Notes: a model not told the origin generated them from the letters alone. A stretch of DNA of 34,755 nucleotides from Adhaeribacter terrigena (GCF_016623615.1 NZ_JAEHFX010000014.1:1-34755); one strand, 5' to 3'; positions 7,120 through 16,494 are shown, numbered from the stretch's first letter. Made by a program: numbers and translations.

Positions 7120-10100
7120 ATGATGCTCCGACGCTTTACTTTCTTTTGCTTTTTTCATAGCATTTTTATACTGGCTGGTTTCGCGCAGCAAGTAGACTGG
7201 GTTAAAAAGGGAAGCGTTTTACATAATGGCAGTGATTTAATGTGTGGGTTTCAACGCGATGGGGCCGGAAATTTTTATGTGGTAGTTCCCATAAGCGTTT
7301 TCGGAAATGGCGGTTCTTGGGGGATAGACTTTTTCGGTTCTACGGTGCAACCCCCCAATCAACAAAAAAAATACAAAATCTTAGGAAAGTTCGACCCAAA
7401 CATGAACCTTCTCTGGACCAAAACTTTTCGCTGGGATCCGACTTCCTATGTATTGGACCGGAATCACTTGGCAGTAGATCTGGCCGGAAACATTTATCTC
7501 GCTGATAAAGATACTACCTACAAATTTACAAATACAGGAAAAGAAGTCTGGAAAAAGGGTATCAGCGGACAGAAAATTAGGTTAAACAATCAAGGGCAAT
7601 TAGAATTCCAGCAGTTCAGAAACACTAATAATACCCTGAACGGGAACCCAGTTGCGCCTCAGTCCGCCAACGTAGCCACTTTCGATACAGCCGGGAATTA
7701 CGTACGGCACTTTATCATTATTAATCCAGGGTATTTATCTCAGGTTATCCTTGGTCATAATGGAACAAATTACTATGGAGCCAGATTAGCAACTCAGGTA
7801 GCCCCCTTCACAGGATCTTACCGGCAGGAGATCTTTACCTGTGATAGCATTGGCACCATCCTAGATTCAGGAATTCTTAATTATAACGGTTATCAAACAG
7901 ATAATGCCGGCATATTTGCTGCTGAATATGACCCTATATATCAGCATTATTATCTTGCTGGGTACTTCAAGGATCGCACACCAATAAATAAATCCGACTC
8001 TACCCTTATTCCCGGTTATGGGTTTAAAATAATTCAAGTAAATTCAGGCCTACAGGTTCGTGGTAGCTTAACCCTAGGCCCTGAAAGGGTAACGAGCAAC
8101 TTCTTTGACACGTATATTTATCTGGCTGCAAATAAAGGCAGTCTTTATTTTACTACTATTACTTCTAGACTTGGCTCTAGCAACTCTTGGTGCTTTACCC
8201 ACCTCGGTCTCTTTAATCACCATGCTTTACAGGATAATAAGGTTATGATGGGGAAAATAGACCGAAACCTGAATACAATTTGGTATATGGGGTTTGGCCT
8301 CCAAGCTCCGAGCACTGATATTTTCCCGCCTATTCCTACTGATAATGGCATATACTACGGCGGCACTTCCGGAGCTTTCACCAACACTCATTTTACATTC
8401 AACTCTCAGGGTTTCAGCGATATGTTCCTTATAAAGATCACTGATAAAGATTCTACCACCGCCGAAGTTTCTGGAAAAATTTTCAATGACATAAACCTAA
8501 ACGGAGTAGATGACAACGAACCAGGCGTGGTAGGTCAAAACATTTCGAACAATACAGTTAGCGGCATTGCTTATTCTACGAGTAATGGTTTTTTTCAGAC
8601 TTCTGCAGTAACAGGCCAAAATACACTTCGTTCAGGCTCATTACCCAAATATTGGGTACGTACCACTCCCGATAGCTTACAAATTAATGTTCCAGCTACA
8701 GCATCCCAATTAAATGGTTTCAACTTTGGAATGCGTACTGTTTCCGGAATAAAAGATGCATTCGTAAGCCTCACACCCATGACGGCAGCGCGCATAAACA
8801 TGCCTGCAAAGTACCAACTTACTGTCCGGAACCTGGCAACAGATGTATTAAGTGGCCAAATAACAATGATAAAAGCCCCGGAACTGACTTATCAGAATGC
8901 GTCCGTAATTCCCGATGTAATTTCCGGCGATACGCTTAGCTGGAATTATGCGAATTTGCAACCAAATGAAATACGCAACATCCAGATCAATTTTACTTTA
9001 CAAAATAATCCGTCTTTAGTAAATAAATATCTCACTAACAAAGCCACCATCACACCAATTGTCGGCGATACTGCAACAGAAAATAATTCTACAGAAATTT
9101 ACCATCAGGTTACGGGCCCAATAGATCCGAACGATATTACCGTTTCGCCTAGCTGCCCTATTGTTCAGTCTTTTATTACCGATGGCAAATACCTTGAATA
9201 TCGTATTCGTTTCCAGAATATAGGCACTGATACAGCTTTTTCAGTGGTAATTCATGATACGCTTTCAGCAAATTTGGACCTGAACACATTAGAAATTGTT
9301 GCTAACAGTCACAATCCGCGGTTCTGGATTAAAAACAATGTGCTTACCATTTATTTCGAAAATATTAAACTGCCGCACAGCACCGTAAATTACACAGGAA
9401 GTCATGGTTTTTTTACTTATCGTATTAAACCGAAAACAAATACCCCCTTATTGGCTACTATTAAAAATAAAGCATCTATCTACTTCGATTTTAATGAGCC
9501 GATCCATACTAACCAGGTCACTACTCAAGTAACTTCAAATAATATTTTATTTACTGCCGTTCCGCAACATATAAACTGCTACGGCGATTCTACGGGTTCA
9601 ATAACTATAAATAATAACACTTGTATTAAAGCTCCTATCAGGTACAGTATAGACAGCGTTATTTTTCAGGATTCGCCCATATTTTCACAATTAAAGGCTG
9701 GTAGTTACACTATTTTTATCAGAGCTAGAAATCACTTATACAAACTGGACTCTGTACAAGTGCAGCAGCCGAGTTCTGTTAATTTTAGTGCTATATCCAC
9801 TCCCATCGATTGCTACGGAGACTCTACTGGTGTAATCACTATCAGCAGTAACATTTGTATGGCAGTCCCGCTTAGCTATAGTACTGATAGTATTACATTT
9901 CAGAGTGCTCCAGTATTTTCACAGCTATCAGCTGGCTATCACACTGCCTGGATTAAAGCCGGCAATTTATCTTTCAGATTAGACTCTATCCAAGTGCAGC
10001 AACCTGATTCAATTAAAGCTACCATTACCTACAACCACGCAGCTTCTGGCAATGGCGATATTACAATAAATACAACCGGAGGCACAGCCCCATATAATTA

Positions 10101-10485
10101 TGCACTAAACGGTAGCACAAGCCAGAACAATAGCTATTTCGGGAATCTTTCGGCCGGAACTTATCAGGTAACGATAAGGGATCAGAATAACTGCTCTAAA
10201 ACTTACACTATCGTTATTGAGAATATTTCAAGTGTAAAAGAAAGCCAGTTAACCAATCTGAAAATTTATCCGAATCCGTTCGATAATAAGCTTTATGTAG
10301 ATACTGGAAAAGCATTAAGAAATGCTCGGGTCCAGCTTTATAACTCGTTAGGCCAATTAATATTTACTCAGGAAATTAAAAACAGACAAACTACACTGGA
10401 GCCACCGCATTTACCCAAAGGTTTGTATCTACTAAAAATCATCTCTGATAATGGGATTAGTTCTAAAGTAGTAATTAAGAATTAA
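7120..10485 (+). CDS. Large secreted T9SS-sorted protein with propeller-like and SprB repeats
   Basis: A 1121-residue exported protein. A signal peptide (about residues 1-22, ending GFAQ) precedes a beta-rich region (about 25-440) with propeller-like phrases such as DLAGNIYLADKD. Next is an SdrD B-like segment (about 447-470; GKIFNDINLNGVDDNEPG). DUF11-like and DUF7619-like domains follow (about 540-805; ASIYFDFNEPI). Two near-identical SprB-type repeats (about 810 and 888; CYGDSTG) and one diverged repeat (about 965) come next. A T9SS type A C-terminal domain (about 1040-1121; IYPNPF, then GLYLLKI) ends the protein. It is probably surface-attached or released through T9SS. An adhesion or gliding role is inference. 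Base composition looks more A/T-rich than neighbouring genes, which may reflect transfer. ATG codons at 7120 and 7123 both fit. Confidence 0.88.
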   Translation: MMLRRFTFFCFFHSIFILAGFAQQVDWVKKGSVLHNGSDLMCGFQRDGAGNFYVVVPISVFGNGGSWGIDFFGSTVQPPNQQKKYKILGKFDPNMNLLWTKTFRWDPTSYVLDRNHLAVDLAGNIYLADKDTTYKFTNTGKEVWKKGISGQKIRLNNQGQLEFQQFRNTNNTLNGNPVAPQSANVATFDTAGNYVRHFIIINPGYLSQVILGHNGTNYYGARLATQVAPFTGSYRQEIFTCDSIGTILDSGILNYNGYQTDNAGIFAAEYDPIYQHYYLAGYFKDRTPINKSDSTLIPGYGFKIIQVNSGLQVRGSLTLGPERVTSNFFDTYIYLAANKGSLYFTTITSRLGSSNSWCFTHLGLFNHHALQDNKVMMGKIDRNLNTIWYMGFGLQAPSTDIFPPIPTDNGIYYGGTSGAFTNTHFTFNSQGFSDMFLIKITDKDSTTAEVSGKIFNDINLNGVDDNEPGVVGQNISNNTVSGIAYSTSNGFFQTSAVTGQNTLRSGSLPKYWVRTTPDSLQINVPATASQLNGFNFGMRTVSGIKDAFVSLTPMTAARINMPAKYQLTVRNLATDVLSGQITMIKAPELTYQNASVIPDVISGDTLSWNYANLQPNEIRNIQINFTLQNNPSLVNKYLTNKATITPIVGDTATENNSTEIYHQVTGPIDPNDITVSPSCPIVQSFITDGKYLEYRIRFQNIGTDTAFSVVIHDTLSANLDLNTLEIVANSHNPRFWIKNNVLTIYFENIKLPHSTVNYTGSHGFFTYRIKPKTNTPLLATIKNKASIYFDFNEPIHTNQVTTQVTSNNILFTAVPQHINCYGDSTGSITINNNTCIKAPIRYSIDSVIFQDSPIFSQLKAGSYTIFIRARNHLYKLDSVQVQQPSSVNFSAISTPIDCYGDSTGVITISSNICMAVPLSYSTDSITFQSAPVFSQLSAGYHTAWIKAGNLSFRLDSIQVQQPDSIKATITYNHAASGNGDITINTTGGTAPYNYALNGSTSQNNSYFGNLSAGTYQVTIRDQNNCSKTYTIVIENISSVKESQLTNLKIYPNPFDNKLYVDTGKALRNARVQLYNSLGQLIFTQEIKNRQTTLEPPHLPKGLYLLKIISDNGISSKVVIKN

Positions 10486-10530
10486 TAGCAGGTGTATATT
10501 GGGTAACATTATCATCTCAAATCTCCACCT

Positions 10531-10560
10531 GACTTTTTCAGGCGAAAAGCATAGCGTTTT
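10531..10560 (-). repeat. 30-bp interspersed element, strong copy
   Basis: On the minus strand: AAAACGCTAT, CTTTT block and tail GAAAAAGTC. It lies between the T9SS gene and the lipoprotein gene. Confidence 0.8.
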
Positions 10561-10580
10561 TTGCGCAGAAAAGTCATCTT

Positions 10581-10610
10581 CAGTTTTCACCCGCCATTTA
10601 ATACCGTTTT
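10581..10610 (-). repeat. 30-bp interspersed element, second copy in the same gap
   Basis: Minus-strand copy with AAAACGGTAT head and GAAAACTG tail. It is in the same orientation and starts 20 bp from the previous copy; the T block is replaced by AAAT. Confidence 0.6.
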
Positions 10611-10756
10611 CAGCAATATTTTATTGCCCGAATATTCAACCGTAAAACAATTCTGCCGTAGCCTGAGTTAATAAGATGGCTATCCGGGCGAATGGCGCAT
10701 ACAGGAAAAAAGCTCCGGAGAGCACGTACGCTAATTCCAGCTTAAAACTCCCACGT

Positions 10757-11902
10757 ATGAAAAAATTTGCGATTTTCGGTTCAGTTCTTTTGCTGCACCT
10801 TTCCGGTTGTGCCTTTAAATCTCCCGAAGAAAATAACGCCCAGGGCAGCGTTGGCGACCCAAAAGAGGTTAAACCATTTGCTACGCACGCCCCGGCTTTA
10901 GAAACGCCGGTTTTAGGACCGTGGCAAGGTACTGTTCCCTGCGCCGATTGCCCGGGCATTAACTACCAGCTTACCCTGCAAAAAGACCGCACGTACGAAG
11001 AATCTTCGGAGTACCTGGAAAAAGGCACCAAACCTTTCCTGGAAAAAGGTACCTGGCTCATTACCCAGGATTCGGTAGTAGTGCTTACCAAGCCTGTGGG
11101 GCAATCGCAGTTCCGGTTTTCCAGAGGCAATTTATTCATGCTCGATCAGCAAGGCCAGCCCATTACTTCAACCCTGGCCGAAAAGTACCGCCTGAGCCGG
11201 CCGGGTGCCGGAAACGGAAAAGGCAGCGCGCTGGAAACGAAACGAAAACAAGGAATTGATTTTGTAGCCATGGGCAACAACAGCGCCTGGATCCTGGAAG
11301 TTGACCTTGACAAAAGCATTACTTTTAGCAGCCCGAACGAAAAAATAAAACTAATCGGCACCGAACCTTCGGAACAAAAACTGGCCAATGGAAAGGCTAC
11401 AGTTTTCCGGGCCAAATCTGAAGCCGGCACCCTGACAGTTCGCCTTACCAACCAGCCCTGTACCGATAAAAAATCTGGCAAGCAATTGCCTTACTCGGTA
11501 GTGGTAACGGCCAATGCTATGGATTATAACGGTTGCGGAAAATACCTGGCCGATGAAAACCTGAACGGAAGCTGGGCCTTAACGGGCATAAACGGCAAAC
11601 CGGTAAATCCCGAAGGTTTATCCAAAGGCGCGCCTACCCTGCAAATAACGCTCGACAGCAAACAAGCCGCTGGCAATGGGGGCTGCAACCGTTATTCAGG
11701 CGCCGTTGAAGCTAAAGGCGACCAGGTTATTTTCGGAATGATGGCCAGCACCAGAATGGCTTGCCCCGGCGCGGCTATGACGCTGGAAAACGATTATCTG
11801 AAACTGCTTTCCGGCAATACGTTTACTTATGAACTTGAAGGCCCGGTTCTGCGCTTAAAAACCAAAGAACAAACCGCGCTCGTTTACCGGAAAGCAGATT
11901 AA
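10757..11902 (+). CDS. Envelope lipoprotein with NlpE-like and META domains
   Basis: A 381-residue lipoprotein. The signal sequence ends in the lipobox LSGC, with Cys18 as lipidation site. An NlpE-like domain follows (about residues 45-145). It has the CxxC-type PCADCPG seen in NlpE, which in Escherichia coli responds to copper and surface stress. A central beta-rich segment (about 150-265) resembles the COG3650-like partner often fused to META; this is tentative. The C-terminal META/HslJ-like domain (about 268-381) has GGCNRYSG and MASTRMACPG. I chose the ATG at 10757 because it starts a proper signal peptide; the frame stays open 27 codons upstream. A role in envelope or metal stress is inference. 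Confidence 0.85.
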   Translation: MKKFAIFGSVLLLHLSGCAFKSPEENNAQGSVGDPKEVKPFATHAPALETPVLGPWQGTVPCADCPGINYQLTLQKDRTYEESSEYLEKGTKPFLEKGTWLITQDSVVVLTKPVGQSQFRFSRGNLFMLDQQGQPITSTLAEKYRLSRPGAGNGKGSALETKRKQGIDFVAMGNNSAWILEVDLDKSITFSSPNEKIKLIGTEPSEQKLANGKATVFRAKSEAGTLTVRLTNQPCTDKKSGKQLPYSVVVTANAMDYNGCGKYLADENLNGSWALTGINGKPVNPEGLSKGAPTLQITLDSKQAAGNGGCNRYSGAVEAKGDQVIFGMMASTRMACPGAAMTLENDYLKLLSGNTFTYELEGPVLRLKTKEQTALVYRKAD

Positions 11903-11980
11903 ATCGCACTTCTTCCCGTTCAGTAAAGCACGCGGCAATGCCGAAAAGCATGCAACCAGTAATGAAACAACTTTAGATCG

Positions 11981-12010
11981 CAATTTTTGGGTTGGCTAGT
12001 ATAGCGTTTT
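11981..12010 (-). repeat. 30-bp interspersed element
   Basis: Minus-strand AAAACGCTAT head and CAAAAATTG tail with a weak middle. It lies between convergent genes (lipoprotein and small secreted protein). Confidence 0.65.
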
Positions 12011-12074
12011 TGCTTTTCTGGCATGTCAGTTCACTGATGCATGCGGCTTTAAAGGCACTTTGTATCGGTAAGGC

Positions 12075-12108
12075 AAAAAAAAACGGTTAACCAAAGGCTA
12101 ACCGTTTT
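12075..12108 (-). terminator. Terminator between convergent genes
   Basis: Arms AAAACGGTTA (12080-12089) and TAACCGTTTT (12099-12108) with an inner CC/GG pair. On the minus strand the hairpin is followed by a run of T, so it ends the gene at 12154-12537. Confidence 0.85.
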
Positions 12109-12153
12109 CCTGTCATCTTAAAAAATCTAACCTTAAAACCTTAAATATCAGTA

Positions 12154-12537
12154 TTATTCTTCCCGATTACCGGCCACTGCGCTTGCGTTAACTTTGTATT
12201 GGTCGCTCACAGCCATGTAGTTGGAGAATTGTTTTGGGTTCATGAAGCTTTGCAGCTTGAAATTATAGCGGTCTTCGGCTTCATTTAATTTCTTGGTCAT
12301 CATTTCCGGATCGTTGCTGTACATGCTCTGGATCTGGGCAGCTGCTTCCAGCTTTTCGGCGGTGTATTTCCGAACCTGGATATATTCCGATTCGTTTAAT
12401 TGTACTTCGTTCATCATGCGGCGGGCAATATCAGAAGCCTGCGTATTGATAGAAGATGAACCGGTTGGTGCCTGCGCAGAAGCGTTAACAGTGATCAATG
12501 TAAAGGCAATAAAAGCAGAAGTAAGTAATTTTTTCAT
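12154..12537 (-). CDS. Small secreted helical protein of unknown function
   Basis: A 127-residue protein with a clear signal peptide (about 1-22, ending NASAQA). The remainder is polar and predicted helical: ARRMMNEVQLNESEY, then a charged stretch ending QFSNYMAVSDQY. Small periplasmic helical proteins of similar size occur widely in Cytophagales. The overall look recalls Spy/CpxP-like chaperones, but I see no LTxxQ motif, so that is only a suggestion. It is convergent with the lipoprotein gene and ends at a terminator. Confidence 0.75.
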   Translation of the reverse strand: MKKLLTSAFIAFTLITVNASAQAPTGSSSINTQASDIARRMMNEVQLNESEYIQVRKYTAEKLEAAAQIQSMYSNDPEMMTKKLNEAEDRYNFKLQSFMNPKQFSNYMAVSDQYKVNASAVAGNREE

Positions 12538-12963
12538 GGCTCAGAATTTATATGTTTTTTGTATGTTTTATTTTCTTTGTCTTTTCTTATAGTCCTTTAA
12601 CTGCTCTCAGCGGGCTTCGGTTGCCGCAAATTCATCATAAAATTGCACTATTCTAACAGTACTATAGGAGTTAGAAAAGGTGAGTTCAAGTCCGTCGTTT
12701 TTCCTTGTGAAATCCTAGCAATTTTCTGCGAAGTTCCTGCCTCGCCCAGTTTTCCAAACCCTGAAGCTCTTCAAAAATACTAATTATCAGATATTTAATT
12801 CTGCGCGAAAACTATCCGTTTCCTGTGCAATTCTTCAGCTTAAACCCAACTGCTTTTTCATTCCGGAAAACGGTAGGGTTTGGCTAACAAAAAGTCAGGA
12901 CGCCGGAATTTCAGCATGTGGGTTTTATTTTATTACTTCGCCGCAATTCTAATTATCTGATAA
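12538..12963. other. Gene-free interval with one repeat copy
   Basis: A 426-bp divergent intergenic region between the small secreted protein and the HD hydrolase. Apart from the repeat at 12867-12896 and a short CTAAC/GTTAG dyad near 12653-12674, I see no gene or strong structure. The promoters of both flanking genes must lie here. Confidence 0.6.
12867..12896 (+). repeat. 30-bp interspersed element, strong copy
   Basis: Head AAAACGGTAG, core GGTTTGGC, tail CAAAAAGTC. It is nearly identical to the copy at 13605, including three bases outside each end. Confidence 0.8.
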
Positions 12964-13614
12964 ATGCCTGCTTCTGCTGAAATACTTGCCCATGCCCGCG
13001 CTTTTGTAAAACAAGAACTGGCCCGCGACAGCAGCGGCCACGACTGGTGGCACATTTCCCGCGTAACCCACACCACTCTGGAAATTGCCCGCCACGAAAA
13101 TGCCGACCTGTTTGTGTGTGAACTGGCCGCACTGCTCCACGACATTGCCGACGAAAAACTGAACGCCAGTAAAGCCGCCGGGATGCAGAAAGTAAAAAGC
13201 TGGCTCGAAGAAAATCAGGTTCCGGAAAAAGCTGCGGCGCACGTTTTGGAAATAATCAGCACCATGTCGTACAACGGCGGACATAACCAGCCTATGAAAA
13301 CGCTGGAAGGGAAAGTAGTGCAGGACGCCGACCGGCTCGATGCATTAGGCGCCATTGGTATTGCGCGCACCTTTGCGTACGGCGGTCACAAAGGTCATCT
13401 CATGCATAACCCGGCGTTAGCCGTTCGCGCAGAGATGACGCCGGAAGAATACCGCAACGCCGAAAGCACGCCCATTAACCATTTCTACGAAAAACTGCTG
13501 AAACTTAAAAATTTGATGAATACAGCTTACGGGAAAAAGCTGGCCGCGGAAAGGCACGCTTACATGGAAAATTTCCTGGAGCAGTTTTATCAGGAATGGG
13601 AAGGAAAACGGTAG
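12964..13614 (+). CDS. HD-domain phosphohydrolase (YpgQ/YedJ-like)
   Basis: A 216-residue cytosolic metal-dependent phosphohydrolase. The HD-domain residues are visible: His26 and His30 in GHDWWH, the HD pair in LLHDIADEK (59-60) and the distal Asp in VQDADRLDALG (121 or 123). This arrangement matches the YpgQ/YedJ group; some members hydrolyse nucleoside triphosphates to monophosphate and pyrophosphate. The substrate here is not established. The stop codon is supplied by a 30-bp repeat element (TAG at 13612-13614), so the last residues, Lys-Arg, come from the element. It is convergent with the next gene, with 31 bp between stops. Confidence 0.9.
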   Translation: MPASAEILAHARAFVKQELARDSSGHDWWHISRVTHTTLEIARHENADLFVCELAALLHDIADEKLNASKAAGMQKVKSWLEENQVPEKAAAHVLEIISTMSYNGGHNQPMKTLEGKVVQDADRLDALGAIGIARTFAYGGHKGHLMHNPALAVRAEMTPEEYRNAESTPINHFYEKLLKLKNLMNTAYGKKLAAERHAYMENFLEQFYQEWEGKR

Positions 13615-13634
13615 GGTTTGGCAGGAAAAAAGTC
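13605..13634 (+). repeat. 30-bp interspersed element containing the HD gene stop codon
   Basis: Head AAAACGGTAG, tail AAAAAAGTC. TAG at element positions 8-10 is the stop codon of the HD hydrolase. The element fills most of the 31-bp gap to the convergent gene, and no hairpin terminator is visible there. Confidence 0.85.
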
Positions 13635-13645
13635 TGAAGCGGACT

Positions 13646-14728
13646 TTACTTATCAAGATCGACCAGAAAATTAGAACCGGAGATGATTTTTTCTTTTTTC
13701 CGCTCCTGAATTTCTACCCGAATGGTTTTAATACCGCCGGCAAGCCAGTTATTGACCAGTAATCTGCCTTGCTCCGGTTTATTTTTCTGTTTCCGGAAAA
13801 CGACGCGTTGCAAGATCTTTCCGGTGGCGGCATCGGTTATTGAAATGGCAAGTTCAGCCTTATTCGGGTATTTTTCCAGCGGAAGCTGATACCAGATGGG
13901 TGCATTTGCAACGTTGCGTAAGGTTCTCCACTCCTGCTTTATTAAAACCGGAACTTCGTTCGTGGTGCCGAATGCTACTACCTGGTAAAGGTAACTCCCG
14001 GGTTTGGTGAGCGTATCGGAGAAAGAATAATCCTTTAACAGTTTACCGTAACTATCGCGCGCAACTGCCTTCCGGCCGTTTTCTACAGCCTTAAACTGGG
14101 AAGCTTCGCGGCGCAATATCCGGAATCCGGTAGCAGAAATGGAATCGGGTAAAGCCCAGTGCAGCGTTACGTTACCGTTTTGCACAAAATTTCCGGCTGG
14201 TATTACGGGCGTAACAGCAGCCGGAATTCCGTTGGGTTTGGTGCTGACCTCAATTTTGAACCGGCATTGGTCGTTTAAATAACCGTCTACATTCAGCAGA
14301 TAAGTTTGTCTGGACTGCAACGCTTGCAGCAATACAAAAATATCGTCCTGGCTGGCCAAAGAAGTGCAGGAAATAATGTTGTAGGTAGCCGGTTCGCAGG
14401 GTTTTCCGGTTAAAACCACCAATTGCACACCCCGGGTATCGCGGCAGGTTTGTCCGCTGATGTTTACAAAGTAATTCCCGGAAGTTGCCGGCGTAAATTC
14501 AAACCACTGGTCGTTGTGATATTCCACACATTTGCCGGTCAGGCTTTCATCCACGCAACTGCGCTGCACGGTACAACCCGTTGTGTTCGACCAAACTGCT
14601 TCTTCAGTTTTTAAAACCCGGCGATGCGCTATATGATCGTTCGGAACCTGCGCCCGGGCAAAACCAATGCAGCAAAACCACAGCAGCAAGCTTATTCCCG
14701 GCTTCCTGTAATTTTTGCGTTGAAACAT
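13646..14728 (-). CDS. Secreted FN3-like protein of unknown function
   Basis: A 360-residue exported protein with a signal peptide (about 1-27, ending GFARAQ). An N-terminal beta-rich region with several cysteines resembles pre-peptidase or CUB-like modules (NDQWFEFTPATSGNYFVNIS). An FN3-like segment follows (NVTLHWALPDSISATGFRILRR), then a beta-rich C-terminus. I see no T9SS signature, catalytic motif or lipobox. I start at the ATG at 14728. The frame extends six codons to a GTG at 14746, but those codons lie inside a repeat element and would push the signal peptide inward. It lies 26 bp downstream of the permease gene on the same strand. Confidence 0.75.
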   Translation of the reverse strand: MFQRKNYRKPGISLLLWFCCIGFARAQVPNDHIAHRRVLKTEEAVWSNTTGCTVQRSCVDESLTGKCVEYHNDQWFEFTPATSGNYFVNISGQTCRDTRGVQLVVLTGKPCEPATYNIISCTSLASQDDIFVLLQALQSRQTYLLNVDGYLNDQCRFKIEVSTKPNGIPAAVTPVIPAGNFVQNGNVTLHWALPDSISATGFRILRREASQFKAVENGRKAVARDSYGKLLKDYSFSDTLTKPGSYLYQVVAFGTTNEVPVLIKQEWRTLRNVANAPIWYQLPLEKYPNKAELAISITDAATGKILQRVVFRKQKNKPEQGRLLVNNWLAGGIKTIRVEIQERKKEKIISGSNFLVDLDK

Positions 14729-14734
14729 CGGCAA

Positions 14735-14764
14735 TACTTTTTCCACCCGAAACCCTAGCGTTTT
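14735..14764 (-). repeat. 30-bp interspersed element containing the permease stop codon
   Basis: Minus-strand head AAAACGCTAG, core GGGTTTCGGG, tail AAAAAGTA. TAG at element positions 8-10 (14755-14757) is the permease stop, the same position and frame as in the HD gene at 13605. Confidence 0.85.
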
Positions 14765-16494
14765 GGCGCATCATTTTCCAGTCGAAGTTTGCTGTGCGTG
14801 CGGCCGTAGAAGAAATAGACAATTAAACCCAAAGCCAGCCAGGCCAGGAAACGGCTCCAGTTCGTAATGCCCAGTTCGGTCATTAAATACAGGTTCGTAA
14901 CCAGACCAAGCACCGGAATTAAAGACAGGTTATTTTTGAAGGTATAATAAAGCAGCGCCACGCAAACCAGCAGGAAACCAAGCATCGGCAGTTTGTGCTG
15001 CGTTTCTTCCCAACCGCCTTCAAATCTCAGAAAGTTAAAAATTCCTTCGGCGTTGAAATAAAAACCGATAGCCAGTACGATTAATAGTATGAATGGGAAA
15101 ATGAATTTACCATTGTAGTAAGGCACTTTAAAACCGGCACGTTTGCGGTGGTCCGGGTCGCGCTCCAGAACTAAAATGCCGCCGCAAACCAGTACAAACG
15201 CAAACAAAGTCCCGATACTGGTCAGGTCGGTAACTTCGGTCAGGTTCATGAAAAGCGCCGGAATAGCCACCACAAAACCTGTTACAATGGTGGCAAAGCT
15301 CGGCGTCTGGTATTTCGGGTGAATTTTAGAGAACGCTTTCGGCAGTAAACCGTCGCGGCTCATGCTCATCCAGATACGCGGCTGGCCCAACTGAAAAACC
15401 AGTAAAACGCTCGCCATGGCAATAACCGCACTCACCGAAATAATGCCCGCCATAAAACCCAGGTCCAGCCGTTCGAAAACGAAAGCCAGCGGATCGCCCA
15501 CGGCCAGCTCTTTATAAGAAACCATACCGGTAAGCACCAGCGTAATAATTACGTACAAAACCGTACAGATTATCAGCGCATAGATCATGGCTTTGGGCAT
15601 GTCGCGCTGCGGGTTTTTGGCTTCTTCGGCCGTGGTAGAAATCGCATCGAAACCGATATAGGCAAAGAAAACCGCCGAAACGCCTTTGAGTACCCCGCTT
15701 ACACCGTTGGGCGCAAACGGGCTCCAGTTTTCGGGCTGCACGTAAAAGGCACCTACTGCAATTACCAGCAAGATCACGATCAGCTTCAGAAGCACCAGCA
15801 TATTAGCCGTGCGCTTCGATTCTTTAATGCCGATGTAAACCAGGTAGGTAATTAAAACCACGATCAGCAAAGCCGGAAGGTCGGCCACCAATCTTACAGA
15901 ACCCAGCGCCGGCGCGGTTTGCCAGGCTTCGTAGGCGCTTTGCAAGTTCTGCGGAATAGCGTTTAAAGCCGTGCCGGAAGCCAGTAAAGCGCTTACTTCT
16001 TCATGACCGCGCATCGCGCTCAGAAAATCCATGGTGAGGTAAGCCGGAATGTGAATATTTAAACCGGCGAGCAAAGAGGTAAAATAATCGGACCAGGAAA
16101 TAGCTACGGCAATATTTCCGATGGCGTATTCCATGAGCAGATCCCAGCCAATGATCCAGGCTACAAGTTCGCCGAAGGAAGCATAAGCATAGGTATAAGC
16201 GCTGCCCGAAACCGGAATGGTGCTGGCAAACTGGGCATAGCAAAGTGCCGAAAATGCGCAGGCAATAGCCGTAAAAACGAAAAGCAACGAAACCGCCGGT
16301 CCGCCGGCCGCACTCGCATTGCCAATGGTGCTGAAAATACCCGCCCCGATAATGGCCGCAATTCCCAGCGAAGTCAGATCGCGCAGGGTTAAATTGCGGG
16401 ACAGTTCCAGCCCGCCGTACATTTCGTCTTCGTAATGGGTTTCACCTAAAAGGCGGTTTATATCTTTCTTGCGAAAAAGCGCTTTCAAATTCAT
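14755..16494 (-). CDS. APC-superfamily amino-acid permease (cationic amino-acid transporter type)
   Basis: A 579-residue inner-membrane transporter with 12-14 hydrophobic segments. The first helix has the APC hallmark LGIAAIIGAGIFSTIG, and AYAQF/SGSAYTYAYASFGE follows in TM3. The EEAKNPQRDMP loop is typical of the CAT/YfnA branch, which imports amino acids by cation symport. The substrate is not defined by sequence. The C-terminus ends in an element-derived Lys-Arg-stop. The ATG at 16494 is the only well-placed start. The FN3-like protein gene follows on the same strand. Confidence 0.9.
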   Translation of the reverse strand: MNLKALFRKKDINRLLGETHYEDEMYGGLELSRNLTLRDLTSLGIAAIIGAGIFSTIGNASAAGGPAVSLLFVFTAIACAFSALCYAQFASTIPVSGSAYTYAYASFGELVAWIIGWDLLMEYAIGNIAVAISWSDYFTSLLAGLNIHIPAYLTMDFLSAMRGHEEVSALLASGTALNAIPQNLQSAYEAWQTAPALGSVRLVADLPALLIVVLITYLVYIGIKESKRTANMLVLLKLIVILLVIAVGAFYVQPENWSPFAPNGVSGVLKGVSAVFFAYIGFDAISTTAEEAKNPQRDMPKAMIYALIICTVLYVIITLVLTGMVSYKELAVGDPLAFVFERLDLGFMAGIISVSAVIAMASVLLVFQLGQPRIWMSMSRDGLLPKAFSKIHPKYQTPSFATIVTGFVVAIPALFMNLTEVTDLTSIGTLFAFVLVCGGILVLERDPDHRKRAGFKVPYYNGKFIFPFILLIVLAIGFYFNAEGIFNFLRFEGGWEETQHKLPMLGFLLVCVALLYYTFKNNLSLIPVLGLVTNLYLMTELGITNWSRFLAWLALGLIVYFFYGRTHSKLRLENDAPKR

